From Meandrina meandrites (lineage: Eukaryota > Cnidaria > Anthozoa > Scleractinia > Meandrinidae), in the NCBI GenBank assembly GCA_963693305.1, contig OY855906.1:20053661-20117660 (forward strand): a stretch of 64,000 nucleotides of DNA, given 5' to 3'. Shown in pieces: positions 26,793 through 39,829 of the stretch. The notes beneath the pieces are model-generated. The model had not been told where the DNA came from. It did no database searches and saw only the letters and a list, made by a program, of their open reading frames with translations. The first letter of the stretch is position 1; each line of letters begins with the position of its first letter. Made by a program: the position numbers and the translations under genes.

Positions 26793-28388
26793 CAACTTCA
26801 CGTCGATTTAAGTGTGTCATTCAGAAATGGGTGAAACCGCTGGCATTTTTACCCCGAGGGCTCAGTTTATTCCTTTGGGTAATGTCTTTGGCGGCCACGA
26901 AAGTCATGCCGGCCAGTGTTTGGTCTAATTCGTTTCATCTCACTTGCAGAAAGGTGTTATATTTTCAGGAAAAGAATTTACCGATTTCAATGAAGAAGGA
27001 CAATACCTTAATTAAACGACCTCAAGCTGGACAGTTGAAGAAGTATCCTTTTGTTTACTGTTTTGTTTGCAAGTGCATGAATGAACTTGTGGAAGTAGGC
27101 TGAAGATTTTGAGAACTTTAACATATCACCTCTTAACTTGAATGCAGATTTTAATTTTAGAAACCATAGTTTTTTGAGAGCTTCAAAATGAGATCTCAAG
27201 CTACTTTTCACGACCACTGACAGCCGAGATTCGTTTTTTTCGACAAAAATGGCGGTGGATTTACGCATTGTTGACCAAAACAATGGGTCACAAGATGACA
27301 TCTTTTTTCACTGTGATAAAAAAAGAACAGAGTAAAGGCTCGATCATAAAGATATGTTGCAACAAGTCTGTTATTTCCATGAGTAAAAGTCGGCCGTCTG
27401 CAAAACGGCCGCTAAAAAAATGCTTGCGAAATCGCGTCAGCTACGCAGGCTAGTCTGCAACCCGAGTAAAGATTTTGCTTCGGCGGTGCGCTACCACTCT
27501 AAAAGCAAAACCACAAGGTTTACAAATTAAAACCTGTTCATACCATCTTTGGAAAAGCTTGTTTTGATGAATTAAAATCACTGTTTGACAAAAACTGCCC
27601 ACGGCTTCTTTTGTAATTGTAAACGCTGTGCATTTCAAACGGGTGAAATTTCTCGATGTTGAAATTCACATGTAGCAAGACTTTCGCAACACATGCGAGC
27701 CATTAAAATATTTTTAGTGTTTGATGCAACAACAGTTGAAACATTTTTGATAAGCGACAGATTTTCCCAGAAATATTGTACGATCTTTGAGCAATTTTAT
27801 TACAGCCAGCTGATGTTTTGAATAGTTCGATCGTCTCCCCGGCAAAACTACAATGTCAGCCACGGAGATCTGAGCCGTAATTGGTCAGATCTTGTAGAAC
27901 GGACCAACAGTGTTGTAGCATTCACTGTCACGCAGGGTCACAAAAGATGAAAAGCAAAGAAACACGGTCGTCCATCGAATGGATGTCCTTGAGCCGTTGA
28001 TCATGTGAAATTATGGGAGAGAATATTCAATTTCATTTTCCAGCGAAACGTTTTCTAGAGAGCGGCATTGTCACTATTCTTTCAAATTAACATCGCTCAA
28101 TCCGAGCTACTCCCTTGAAATGACACGCTTACCATTTTTTTAGGAATGCGATCTACATAAACTCAGTCTAGCGGCCACTTCTTCTGTGGTCCCAGAGGTT
28201 TCAGCTCCTTCCATTTAACAAAAAAAACATATCTCACCTACATCAAAGGGTTTGCGCTCGTCGGAAACGAGCCACATCTTCGGCAAGTAATAGTTATGAA
28301 TGATCAATGAGTAAGAACAATAGCTTGAATATATGAATACTTAACGGCCTCGATTTTCGAGGTTCACACTTAAATCGACGTGAAGTTG
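26793..28388. mobile_element. Candidate non-autonomous TIR element (1.6 kb)
   Basis: A perfect 24-bp inverted repeat (CAACTTCACGTCG...) lies at 26793-26816 and 28365-28388. TA dinucleotides sit directly outside at 26791-26792 and 28389-28390, as for a TA target duplication. The interior holds only short frames without a transposase domain. Tc1/mariner-like target choice would fit, but the terminal sequence was not recognised. Confidence 0.45.
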
Positions 28389-28390
28389 TA

Positions 28391-29489
28391 ATGGTAGGCA
28401 TTTGCTTATGAAAGTAAGTGGCAGATTGATCTGATTGATACACACTAATCTATTTTCACATTTACCTGTTTTCTATGGGATATATAATTATATATTGTTT
28501 TTACCAATTTCACTTGTAATAATAATAAACATAGGCACGCTAAGCGTGCAGGAGTTATTTTTTCAATTGATTGGGTGGCTTGGGGTAGAACTGGGTGTCA
28601 GTCGTGTTAGGATGGTTTATTTCATGGGTTGAGGTATTTGTGCATGGTTCATGTGCACGGTCCATCGCACCGACTAAGAGCTACTTTTGGAAAAATAACT
28701 CAAAAACAAAAGAAATTGTGCAAATGTTCTAAAATTAGGCTGCTTTCCCTTGTAAATATGACTATGGTGTCGAACCATACTGTTGAAGACAAAAAATACG
28801 TCAGTAATTTCTTCAAACGTAAACAGAAAAAAATATCTGGTAGTCACTTTTAAGGTTACCTTGTTTAACTATCCATCCCCTTTCATTCCAAGCCGAAAGA
28901 AAACCGCTAAGTACATCAAAACATGGATTGAAAACTGTTGACAACATTTACCGTAAACATGATCACAAAATCGTAAACATGCTCACTAAGAAAGCCAAAT
29001 TGACCCAGAAATTGCAAACGAATAGCCAGATGGAACAAGAACAAAGTATTCTCGGGTTTCTGAAATGGCTCCATTATTTTCATCATCAATATAAAACAGA
29101 AACCTTTCTGCAAGCAAGGACGAATTTCTTTCGACGAACGCGAGAAACAAACAACTCTAGTCACCAGTGCATTTCGGCCAAACCACGTGACGATTTTACT
29201 TGGACTGGTACAATATTAATTTCGCAACCAGAAGCAGAAACATGCCCTAACTTGTAAGCGTAACATCATCAGTACCGATATTCCCACGGCCGTGCTAAAA
29301 ATAGCTGTCGATGAAGTTGTGTTACACGCTTGACTGCACACCCAAAAAGCTAGTTTTCTTTTCAGCCGTTGTTTTTTGCGTGACGAGCTCAAAAAACGGC
29401 TGTAAAGGAGACTACCAAAAAGCTGGCTGTCTTTTTTTTTCTTTTGCCTATGAGTAAACGTAACTGCAACGCTTTGCGTTGGGAATATT
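28391..29489. other. No confident gene
   Basis: Short frames on both strands without recognisable domains. Confidence 0.5.
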
Positions 29490-29845
29490 AAATACACTAA
29501 AAAGGTATTGCGTCAGCCATGGAATGCGCTGACGTTGCAGCTTTCACTTTCGGTACGTGACAAAAGAGAAATATGTTTACTTTGCATGTTTATTTCGCCA
29601 GAAGCGACGGTCGTTAATTTGTTTGCAATTTTGCGACTATTTGTCGGTTTAGCCAGTTGAAGTGAATCTTTTGGCTGTTTCATCGAGGCGAGTTCAGAGA
29701 TCTGAAGAAAATAAATTTGGCCGACGTAAACACTTGCAAGCATAACGTCATTGGTACGGAAATAACCGCATTGCACCGCCGTACTACTAAAGATAGCCAT
29801 CAATGCGAAGCTTGAAATGCGAGACTCGCACAACGACTACTATAC
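29490..29845 (+). repeat. Dispersed repeat family R1, copy 2
   Basis: Second copy of the repeat at 4965-5335, same orientation, with substitutions and small indels. Confidence 0.6.
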
Positions 29846-31086
29846 CTTCCTACGGCCCTCACTCGCGGCACAAATGATGATTTTCTCTTGCTGTGCCATC
29901 CAACCACGTTGTCAAAACACCTAATTTAATATTTGCCAAGCAGACAAAACGTGCCCTTGTAACATCATCACGTCATGAGGTTTTCAAACGATAGTACAAT
30001 AAAAAACTCACTATTCCTAAGCAGGAAACGTCAAACCTTCTCCGGCCACATTCCAACCTCACTAAAATACCTATTATTTGGCAACTCTCGAACCCAAATA
30101 AACGCACATGCCTCAAGCTATTACAATCACGTTATTCTTTGGGAGAAAAACCTTGAGAGATTTGTGGTCACTCGTGTTATTACTTAGCCAAAGCTCCTAC
30201 TAATGCTATACTTTTAACCGAGAGAAAACAGTTTAAACACACCGCGCGGTTGGAATCTCAAATCTTTAACACTCGCCCTTACAAACAACAGCGTCAGTTT
30301 GTTCTCATTTGGGGACCAAAACAAAACGTTCAGCAAACACACAACACTCACATTAAAAATGGAAGTCACAACATTTATTCTCAATATACATATTTATTCT
30401 ACTCAAAAACATCAAACATTTTAATATAAAGTGGTCAACAAATACTATACCCATATTGTGTCGTCAACTGAACCAGTTGATTCCGTAAACCAAGAGAATC
30501 ACCTTCACCACGATAAAATTTCCAAACACTTTTCGCTTTCAGAACCCACACACAATGTTCTCACCCAAAGCTACATAAAAATCAAGACTTGGAATAGAGA
30601 CTTCAGACCAACACGGCCCAATAAGGTCGAATCTATAGCAAAACAAAAATGGCCGTACCTTGAACCGAAAACAAATATTCATAACAACGATCCATATATA
30701 CAAGCCGCAATTTGATTGGTCCTTGATAGAATCCCAAATTTGATTGGTGTGAAATACATACATGAATGATCCACTCAACCATCCACTTAATAGCCAAACA
30801 CGTCTTCATGCCGACTAACAGTTATTTTTTTTAAAAAATAACTCAATAATGGCATTTCAGGCAGTATATCCATAGAGTGGCTGTTCGCCTGCCCGATGCT
30901 AACTAAATTTACAATTGTAGAAGGATAAAAAAAAATCTAAAAATTTATATCTATATGTAAACGAGATAAAATTGTATTGAACTTATGTGAATTAAGCTAA
31001 CTTAAATAAACTGACTTCATTATATGTACTAATTATGTGAATTAAAATATATATGTATAAGAAGAATAACTTAAGATATGCTAAAA
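29846..31086. other. AT-rich non-coding stretch
   Basis: No domain-bearing frame. An AAATAAATAAATG-type low-complexity run follows at 31087-31115, near the 3' end of the minus-strand LINE. Confidence 0.5.
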
Positions 31087-31124
31087 TAAATAAATGAATA
31101 AATAAATAATTAATATTATTCCAG

Positions 31125-32035
31125 AAGTTCTAAAGCTCTCTTAAAAATGTTTCTGGTGTCTTTACAAAATTTACTTTAGTCTTGGCCGCACCTCACGCTG
31201 GTGGGCAACGTGTTAAATAAACTTGCAGTTTGGTCCTCTAACTGAATGCAGTTACTAGATCTTAAGCATCTTCCGTGTTGAAATACATTAAGTTTCAGAT
31301 AACTTGGCCAATATGGGTTATGAAGGGCTTTGTGAGTTGCCTTGAGTAGGTTCAATTCACGTTATGGGAAGCCATTTGAGTTTCGTAAGGATGTCTTCGG
31401 ATGACACAAATGTACCAAGCACAAAACTAGCTGTAGCCTTTTGCACTCTCTGGGGACGTTTCATGAAATAATCTGGGTGTGAGTGGTATACTATGTCATT
31501 GTAATATAGTTCACTTAGAACCAGTGCCTGTGCCAAATTTTTCTTGATATGAAAAGGTAGGATGTTCTTTAACTTCCTCAGGGTTGTTAGAGTAGCATAG
31601 CAGGATGCTGCTACTTGTCTGACATTTCCTTCCCAGTTCAGATTCTCATGGATGTGAGACCCCAATAATTTAGTGGTGGTCACTCGTTCCAAGGGGGTGC
31701 TGTTGATTGTGATATTGAACTTTTCAGTGTCTAAATGATGGACCTTTGATAACTGCGGAGTAGATAATAACATCAGCTTAGTCTTGGAAGGATTAATGAC
31801 TAAGTTTGCTTCACATGACCACGCCTCCAATTTGCCTATACTTGCACAAAGTTCAGTTAGTGTTGATTGAAGATCTGCTGGTTTGCAGTGCGTGTACTAT
31901 GTCGTATCATCAGCATATTGATGACATTTAACTCCGCGTAGTTATGACTGAAGGTCGGCGACGTAGAGATTGAAAATAAGTGGCCCCATGATAGAACCTT
32001 GAGGCACGCCAAAACTATCCTGGGTATAGACAAGG
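31125..32035 (-). pseudogene. LINE reverse transcriptase fragment
   Basis: The reverse strand reads GVPQGSIMGPLIFNLYVADL near 32015-31960, CHQYADDTT near 31930-31900 (followed by a stop), then the open frame 31830-31357 with NLVINPSKTKLMLLSTPQL and later a C-terminal segment with RCLRSSN and LFNTLP. These are the catalytic GVPQGS and YADD regions plus the tail of a non-LTR retrotransposon RT. Stops and frame changes show it is dead. AT-rich low-complexity sequence beyond 31125 may be its 3' tail. Confidence 0.7.
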
Positions 32036-32036
32036 T

Positions 32037-32115
32037 GTAACCTCATTCCCAGGCCCTCTCTCCTTTTCCTCCCTTGTTATCGAGGAGAGAGACCCTGGAT
32101 GACGCTGGCCACGTG
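32037..32115. repeat. Possible MITE-like fragment
   Basis: CTCATTCCCAGGCCCTCTCTCC and, further on, GAGAGAGACCCTGG form an imperfect inverted structure reminiscent of a common cnidarian MITE. Recognition is from memory only. Confidence 0.3.
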
Positions 32116-32239
32116 GCACCCAAAATTTCTGTAATGAGGGAAGGGTGGCAGAGTAAATAATTGTCTCTAAGACAAAACTTACTATGTGTGGAGTGGTGAG
32201 GAGTTTCTCGAATCTCACCGGTTTGCTTGAAAATATCAA

Positions 32240-32540
32240 CAAACACAACTCCGAAAAAAATTGTGCCGCAAAATGAAAGTTTGTGTAGACTTGGTGGAGC
32301 TATCGTAGATCGACACTATTGCAAGAATATTTTCAACAAGCAAAATACGTTCTTTCTGCGGCAGATGAAATTTTTGGCGGTCTGCTTCCACAGCTGGAAA
32401 ACTTTTCATCTGTTGTGTGCAGGCCTTCCGAGAAACGAAATAATCCGACAAAGCCAAATGTCCCCCAAAATGCGATTCAAATGAGTAATCAAAATATTAT
32501 CTGCTTGGGTCACTGCAACGAAGAGTTCCAAGACAATTGA
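32240..32540 (+). other. Degenerate Cys-containing exon-like piece
   Basis: Overlapping frames read NESLCRLGGAIVDRHYCKNIF, SAADEIFGGLLPQLENF and VVCRPSEKRN, which suggests a decayed zinc-binding domain split by frameshifts. The family was not identified. Confidence 0.35.
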
Positions 32541-33600
32541 AGTGGCAGAAGTGTATGTATTTGCATGGCGATCTTTTTTTTAATTAATGAACCTAAGAAT
32601 TAGAAGATATATAGTTTGTTGTTTATACACGGTAAGCTTTAGCTATGTCTTAAATACTGAAAAGAGTTATTGACGTCTGCTGAGAAGTTCGCATTTAAAA
32701 TAGTATTCATTTCTACCGAACTAGCACTGACATTAATAACTGTGCTCCCAAGTGTCCATATTAAGCTTACGTGTTATATTCTCATATAAATATCTCATGC
32801 ACTTCTAGGGTAAGAAACAACTTCAGGGTTTTCAATAAGGGCCGGCAGCCAGCAAAACTCACCGGGTACTCCACACGTTTTCGCCCCCTACTTTGATTAA
32901 CAACTTACTCGAATTTTACAAATGAACATGATAAATAATTTGCCACAGTGAACCGCGGATCGGCCAACATTTAATTTGTTTAACACAAAAGATACTTGCC
33001 ATAATTCTTGGTTAAAATATTTCGACTGCAGGGCTCGTAATTGCGACCGATACGGTCGCCAATGCAACTAACATTCCATAAAAATTCTGCTTTAGTCGCC
33101 AAAATGCCGACTACGTTTCTGTGTGTTGACGATGAATAACGGACATTTCCTCAGACATTGTGCCCTTCCAGAAAGTTATATCAGAAGATCTTTGCTTCTA
33201 AAAAAATCTAAAATAAGAAAGAAGTCAATCCATCCCCTTCCTTTCCTGTAAAAGATTCTGTCACATTGGAAAACTCGCAAAAAGCTGACCGTGTCTAAAA
33301 TCGCCCTATAATGCTTTGCAAGCCCTGGAGCACATCATGTATGCCTATGGATTGTGTCTCTTGTTGATTCCTTCGATAGTGGCCACAAAATCTTATATAT
33401 TGTGTTTGTGTTAAGCTAGTGATAAGATTGTTTTGTTTTTTCTTTTAAATATTTATGTATTCAGTCCTTTTTTGGATTAAATTCTTTGAAATGATTTTAA
33501 ACACTTTTGAGCTAAGGCCCTGTTTGATTTTGCAATCGTTTGACGACTATTTTGTCTCCAAGATAATCAAAACTGTTGAATAAAAACCTGGAAAATAGAG
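32541..33600. other. Non-coding stretch
   Basis: No supported gene, RNA or repeat structure was seen. Confidence 0.5.
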
Positions 33601-33684
33601 CATGTATGGTTCTGTCAAAAATGATCTAATTCTTGCCCCAGAATGCAGGAAATGCACTCTTAGAGGCTCTGATTTTAAAAGTTT

Positions 33685-33715
33685 CCCGGGAAGCATGTCC
33701 CCAGACCCCCCGAGA
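33685..33715 (+). repeat. GGGAAGCATGTCCCC dispersed motif, copy 3
   Basis: Diverged copy of the motif at 22225 and 23160, followed by AGACCCCCCGAG. Confidence 0.45.
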
Positions 33716-33802
33716 AGGTCGCGCCCAGGCGCGAGTAACCCCTTCGCCGCCTACTTCTATATTTCTGCGGCCTACTTTGATTCTTATTGAAAACCCTTCA
33801 GC

Positions 33803-35394
33803 TTGGGTAGAAATCTTTCTCTAGTTCATCCTGATCCAGGAAAATGCTACACTGGTGCAAAAAAAGCAAAGTGCGTTTTATGTTGCACTGAGGACCATCC
33901 AAACACTTCAGAAACCCAGCAGCCTGCAGAAAAAGTTGCACCTCCAGATGACAACTGGACCTCTGAGACATCAGTTCTTCCAAAGCAGGAAGGAAAGCAC
34001 AAAGCTATGTTGAAAAGCCTTTAGAAAAGGGTTATAAGTTTTTCTTTGAGAACTACCTATTTGGTGTATTGTGCCAATTGAAGAATGGTAAAGTACATGT
34101 CAAAGGGAAGTGTTATAGATCTCAGAGAAAGAGTGATAGACCTCATGATGTTATGGTTACACTGACACTATCTGGAGAAGTTAACAATGCTAAATGTTCT
34201 TGTACAGCTGGGGCAAATGGCTACTGTAACCATACCATGGGTTTATTATATCTTGTTGATCATGTCATCAGGCTCCTACTTTTCCTAAAGTTGGTACATG
34301 TACTGAAAACCCACAACAGTGGCACAAACCTAGGACACAGGGTATACATCCAGAACTCATCATGGGTTATAATGTAATCAACCCCAAATACAAGGAAAAA
34401 TGCTCAGGGGGATTAGAATGTACCTTGTACGAAGCCAGGCAACCTACTGTACAAAATATGAAGGGGCAAGTCAGCTTTTTGATTCGTTTAAAGAAATAAA
34501 TCCTTCTCTAGGATTCTGAGCAGTATTTTCTGAGAAGCCACTAACAGTTCAAATTAAATTGAATAGTTACATGGTACCTTCAGGGAGTGTTTTAAATTAT
34601 CAATTGTCCCTGACAGAAAGTAACTTCAATGTTATTACTAATTTTCCTGCCCTGCCAAGACCTAGAACGGTTAATGACTCATTCCCTGACCTCCCTATTG
34701 TCATAATGTACCAGTTGTGGGATTTCAAATGCCTCTTACTGCAGAAGAAGATCAATTTGTTAATAACCTGAAAGTCCCTAGTCCATCTATAACTGAACAA
34801 GAAACCAGAGGGCAAAGTAACAATCCAATATGGTTGCAGATCAAAAGATACAGGTTAACAAGCAGGAAGCTTAATTCATCCCAAACCAAATTGGTCCAGA
34901 ATACCATTTTGACTCAAAATGATCTTTCCAGTGTATCTGCAGTTAAGTATGGTTTATCAAATGAATCAAGAGCAGAACAATATGCTGAATACATGAAGGC
35001 AAGTGGTAACCCTGTTCAAGTATCTGATTGTGGTGTTGTAATTTCAAATGCCATGCCATGGCTAGCTGCTTCACCCGACAGAAAGATTATAGACAAAGTT
35101 TTTGGTTTTGGCCTAGTGGAGATTAAGTGCCCTTTCACTTTAAGAAATGTAGCACCCGAGGAAGCATGTGCTGACCCAAATTTTTATTGCCACCTTGTAA
35201 ATGGTAAACCCGAACTTAAAAAAGATCATCCATACCATTACCAAGTACAGGGTCAGGTGGGTGTTTCGGGATTGAAATGGTGTGATTTTGTTGTATTTTT
35301 TCAGAAAGGTCTTGTTATACAGCATATAAAATTTGACGAGTTGTTTTGCATTTCAATGATTGAAAAGGTGACAAAGTACTGCCAACACATGTAA
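33803..35394 (+). pseudogene. SWIM zinc finger plus YqaJ-type nuclease protein of a DDE_Tnp_4 (ISL2EU-like) transposon
   Basis: Frames at 33803-34024 and 34069-34377 give a SWIM-type finger (VKGKCYRSQRKSD..., CSCTAG, GYCNH). The 225-codon frame at 34717-35394 matches the YqaJ/lambda-exonuclease-like fold: VISNAMPWLAASPDRK, GLVEIKCPF (catalytic ExK), YHYQVQGQVGVSG. Frameshifts join the pieces, so it is a relic. ISL2EU-type elements carry such a YqaJ protein next to a DDE transposase, and the neighbouring minus-strand gene fits that. Confidence 0.65.
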
Positions 35395-36534
35395 TGGTAG
35401 AGGCCATGAAGCTGTAATGCAACTTAAAGTTACAAGGTTCATTGTCAGTTCTTGATTCAAAAAGTTAACAATTTCATAACTTCCATTTTGGTCATGCTCT
35501 TGGTCATGTTTTTTAAGATGAGAAAAGTGAATTTTACATGTTGTTTACCATTAATGACTTTTCACTTGCTTCCCACACTTTATCTTTTGCTAGCTTCTGA
35601 TATTATTGACATGATAGTGCACATCAATTTGTGACAATTTCATTGTAAGTACCAGTATCTTAAGCTAACAAGTCAATCATCTAGTAATAAAGTTTAATGA
35701 AAGTTTGACACCCCACATGTTCTAGAAATAATAGGGTTTTGGAACAGAGTCAGTAATCCAAACTGTCCATATCTGGTTACTTGAACCAGCAAGGGATAAT
35801 GGAATTATTTGATCAAATATATAGAAATTTTTAATTCTGTTAATAGCCCTCTCTACGTGTATTCTTTCAGCTGCTATCTGTTGTGTCTGCAGAACATCAC
35901 TAGCAGGCATGGCCTGGCGCACGCTACTGGTATACACTGCCAAAAATCGCGGTTTAATTTGCTCGTGTGAAATTATTAAGACTCGGCTTAAGCTGAGAAT
36001 TGGCACATACTTTAAGCTGGTTAAGTTCTACCGGTTTGAGGTATTTGATTTTGTTTATTGGTCTTTAGCGAGAGAAAACAGCTACTCAATGCGCGAAAAA
36101 CAGGGCAATTTTGAACACCGTGCGTAACTTCGCAGTCTGATCGGCACATTTTTAGATTTCTCCGCTTCTGGTAAAAGCATGCACAAAATGTTTTCTCTAT
36201 AAGAATTAACAACTTATGAGCAATCAGTATCTTAAAGGTCGACTTAAAAAACGAAAAAATAACAAAGTTAGGCTCTGAAATGCAAGGCGTCTGAGTTTTT
36301 TACATCTATCGCGAGAAGCGTTTTGAACATTTTAACGACCGTTTAAGCTGTGTTCTCCGTTGTCAAAGAGATGCAGGGAAAATAGATTCCGAATGCTCAT
36401 AAATTTCGTTTATTCTCTGCAGTATTTTTTTTAATTAGAAGAGTTCTCGCACAGTCTACGATCCACTTTTCAAGATCAGACTGTGATTTTAAAATACGAA
36501 AATACTGTATGGCGTGCATTAGCCCATTTTTGAT

Positions 36535-36710
36535 CGTGCAAGGGCACGAAAAACGTGCCCATGAAGCGTGCAAGAGTTGTGCTTAAAGTGTGCGTAAATT
36601 GTGTTAAAACGTGCGCTGTTTGTGCCAAAACTGTGCCAAAGGTGTGCCTAATTTGTGCCTAAACTGTGCCAAGTTGGGCGCTCGGTGAATGTGACGTGTG
36701 CCCAACTTCG
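36535..36710. repeat. Subterminal GTGCCTAAACT-type repeats, left
   Basis: Many degenerate copies of an 11-bp unit resembling TGTGCCTAAAC. They are probable transposase-binding sites, by analogy. Confidence 0.6.
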
Positions 36711-37724
36711 TTTACGTTTTTATGTATTATTGTTTAGTATTACGTTTGCAGCAAAGTAATCATACTTCTTCCTTCAGGAATTGCGTACTGAAACAAAACA
36801 AAGTTCGATCGCAATTATTTACAAAGGTTTCAACGGACGAAACGAAACAACACAAACCGGCTACATTTTTCTCAGTTGACGTCTAGTGACTTCTAGTGAA
36901 GCAGTGCACTTGCTACGGCATTTTGAGAACAAAATGGTAATGCATATTATTGCTTCAAGTTTGGATGGAATTTTTAGAAGGATCAGTAAAGCCATTGAGT
37001 GAATAATTGACTTCAGAAGCCTTCCGCTAAAATTAAAACTTTTGCTTTACCGTGAACAGGGGAATAATTAACTCTTGTCTATGAAGAATTGCAGAGCTTT
37101 GAAATGTTCGATATTTAGATGCTTTTGAAAACATTTCTTGGCATCTTTTTAACTGAAAATTAATTTGAAACAAAGTTTCTTTCAAGTTTCTTTCATTTTT
37201 CCATCTTTAGTCCGGAAATTTAGGCTTTTGAAGCCGAACAGATTTGACACGCACGTGTTATCTGATACGCATCTAATTTAACCGAGACTCAGTTGTTTAT
37301 TTAGTCGCTTTGTTTTTTTGATTAGTTGTTTTGAGTTGCGTTTATAGATTTAGAAAACTACAGTGCTTCAGAAAATACAAAGGAGTATGTTCATTAACAT
37401 TAATAGTAAACGAAAGTGTCGAAAGCGTTGCTAGTGTTCATTTTGTGCTTGAAATTCTGTAGTATTGTAAGCGAGTTTACGCTGTTTCACGCCGCTGTTT
37501 TTTTTAAGTTAAATTTTCAATCTTCTCGAATTACCGCTTTTCTGCACCAAGAAATTTCCTTAGTACTTTAGAATCAATGGAAGTGTCAGTTGTACAAAAT
37601 GAAAACCTATCTTTTACCACAGTATTTTACGATATTTTTAAGACTTTGTACAAATTCTCTGTGTTTTTCAGGCGTCAATAGGTTAAAGTGCGTATACAAG
37701 CTCAGTATCAAAACACTATCTGTA

Positions 37725-37860
37725 AGCCGTGCGTGAAGTGTGCCTGAACTGTGCCTTACCCTTGCATAAACTGTGCCTTAATCGTGCCTACACCGTACGC
37801 AAACCGTGCGTTAACTGTGCCTAAGTTGTGCCTCTAGTCATCCTCTTTCCGTGCCTAAGC
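37725..37860. repeat. Subterminal GTGCCTAAACT-type repeats, right
   Basis: The same degenerate unit as at 36535-36710 near the other end, here also with GTGCG variants. Confidence 0.6.
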
Positions 37861-38805
37861 ACCAAAACCATGCAATTTGCCGAAGTACGAATTTCGTGAA
37901 TCGGAACGATGTTACGGTCGTGTACACCAGTAGCGTGCGCCAGGCCGCATTTAGTCTTGCATGTGTAAAAATGGAGGTATATTTAACCTGACACCAATTG
38001 GGTCTAGCAAATCTTGGATGTCAAATCCCTTGTCAGCCATCAGGCAATCCCCAGCTTGATATAGCATTCTAAGAATACCACAATGTTCAGTTATTTCTCG
38101 GTCTGTTATTGAATCAGTATACAGTTGAGAAAGGAATGTTATGCTGCCACCTGGAGAGATTCCAACAAGTCCCTTCAATGTATTAGCACTCTTGTAGTTT
38201 AAGTATGTCTGAGATTTCAACACAAGAGAGGAAGGCAATTCAACTTTTATCTCAGTAGGAATCAATGATCAAGTAGTTTCTTCATACTTTAACTTGAATG
38301 ATTCAGGCATTTCCTCTAAGATTTTCTCCTTGCTGGGCCAAATGCTCAACAATCCAAGTCTGAGATATAAAAAATTGCCCCACAAAATAACAATGTTACT
38401 GACAGTACCGATAGATATGTTAAATCTGTAGGCCAGGTCACATTCAAAAAGTCCAACCTTCACCCTACAAAGGAAAAGAAAAAAATTGATTTCTTTCTTT
38501 CACCATTTTTGCCTGGATTAAGATAAGTTGGCACTGCATCGTAGACTTCACGATTTGGAAACCCAGTGTAAAAGCAGATATCAGGGACTTCAATGTTTTC
38601 AATTCAGAACTCCATATCACGTATAGTTTCTTCGTACTGTTCGATCTTTGTGTTGGCAGTTTTAAGCTTTTCCGTTAACAATAAAATATCTGCTTTCAGT
38701 TGCAATAATTCAGTTTCTTTGGCAGTCTCACTCGAGTCAACACAATTTTCAACCGATTCAGCTCCCATTTCAGGTGAGCTTTTACCTTTTTCTCAAAGAG
38801 GTTAA

Positions 38806-39800
38806 GGAAATTGCTTCACTCGATCGAAGCTGAACCTTATTTAACTTTCTTTCCTATCGAGCTATTTATCATATCAAGCTATTTTTTCGTTTCCCCAGAC
38901 GGTTCGAAATAGCAGGATTCACCTGTATTTTACTGTCATGTCATCACTATACAAAGTTCAACAGAGAAGCTGGGCCAAATGAGGAAAGGTACTAATTCTC
39001 TTGCTTTATCAACAACTGTCAACATTTCCCACTGACCCTCGCCCGCTCTTGTCTAAATATCTTGTGGTATCAACTCAATTTTGCAAGACTTTTGTACATA
39101 GTATTTAAGGGTGTTTGCAGACGAATGGTACCAGTGTGACATTTCTATGAGTGAGTCAACTTAACAGTTTAAGATAAATGTAAACATAACCTGAAGAAGA
39201 AAACGAAGCCGGCGATATATGATGCTTTATTTATTTTTGTAATTATATTTTTGTAATTGAAGTTTGGCAGTCTGTTCTGGCCAGTACTGTCCATGCCATG
39301 CCTTCATGTCTCCCAACCACCCAAGTTTGGATTTTATAAGACAAATTTTTTCACATTTTCGGTTTAGCTTTTTAGGTGATTAGTGCATACTCAACATACT
39401 TCTGAACAGCATTTGTTCAATACATGCATAATAGATATGTAAGCCATTAAAGTCTTTTAATTGGACTTGACAGGGTGCATATGAGCTTAAATTGGAGAGA
39501 GGAAGAGGGTGGGAGGTAATTTTAATTCAGAATTTTTGAGAAAATTTACATCCACGTCTGCAATGATTACTGTACACCATAAAGTAAATACAACAAGAAA
39601 TGAATTATTTCTCTCAATTAGTAAAGTTGCTGTCATTTTACCCTAGCATAAGCTGAGTGACTGAAACAAACGAAAATATTTCATCTAAGACAATTTATAA
39701 CATCAGTAATACAAAGGAGGGTGGGTGGGGGAGAGGGTAGGGTTGACAGATATGGCGGGGTTATTACAGTAAATCAAATGCATCTGCATTCCTATCTTAC
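38806..39800. other. Non-coding stretch
   Basis: No supported gene. Short AT-rich runs only. Confidence 0.5.
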
Positions 39801-39829
39801 TAACTGATATCATTTTGTCTCTGCTCTTT

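Larger units (their letters stand above)
35911..37946. mobile_element. Nested 2.0-kb TIR element with subterminal repeats
   Basis: Inverted termini starting GGCCTGGCGCACGC at 35911 and 37946 match over 27 bp with one mismatch. The flanking GCAT at 35907-35910 and 37947-37950 forms a 4-bp target duplication. The element interrupts the DDE_Tnp_4 transposase frame exactly. No transposase inside; it is non-autonomous. A 4-bp duplication and arrays of short repeats near both ends would fit several superfamilies (Sola, for example); no assignment is secure. Confidence 0.7.
35722..38805 (-). pseudogene. DDE_Tnp_4 transposase (ISL2EU-like), split by a nested element
   Basis: The reverse strand from about 38805 reads a coiled-coil region (TELLQLKADILLLTEKLK), CFYTGFPN, then HTH-like LFECDLAYRFNISIGTVSNI (38463-38269). 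A catalytic region follows with GLVGISPGGSITFLSQLY and MADKGFDIQDLL (38265-37951). A nested insertion occupies 35911-37946. The C-terminal part then reads AERIHVERAINRIKNF and NQIW (35910-35722). It is the probable transposase partner of the YqaJ/SWIM gene. Multiple frameshifts and stops are present. Confidence 0.65.

Noticed and set aside
36540..36700. GTGCC repeats as a CRISPR or satellite
   Set aside because: Degenerate 11-bp units confined to both ends of a TIR element, so subterminal repeats explain them better.
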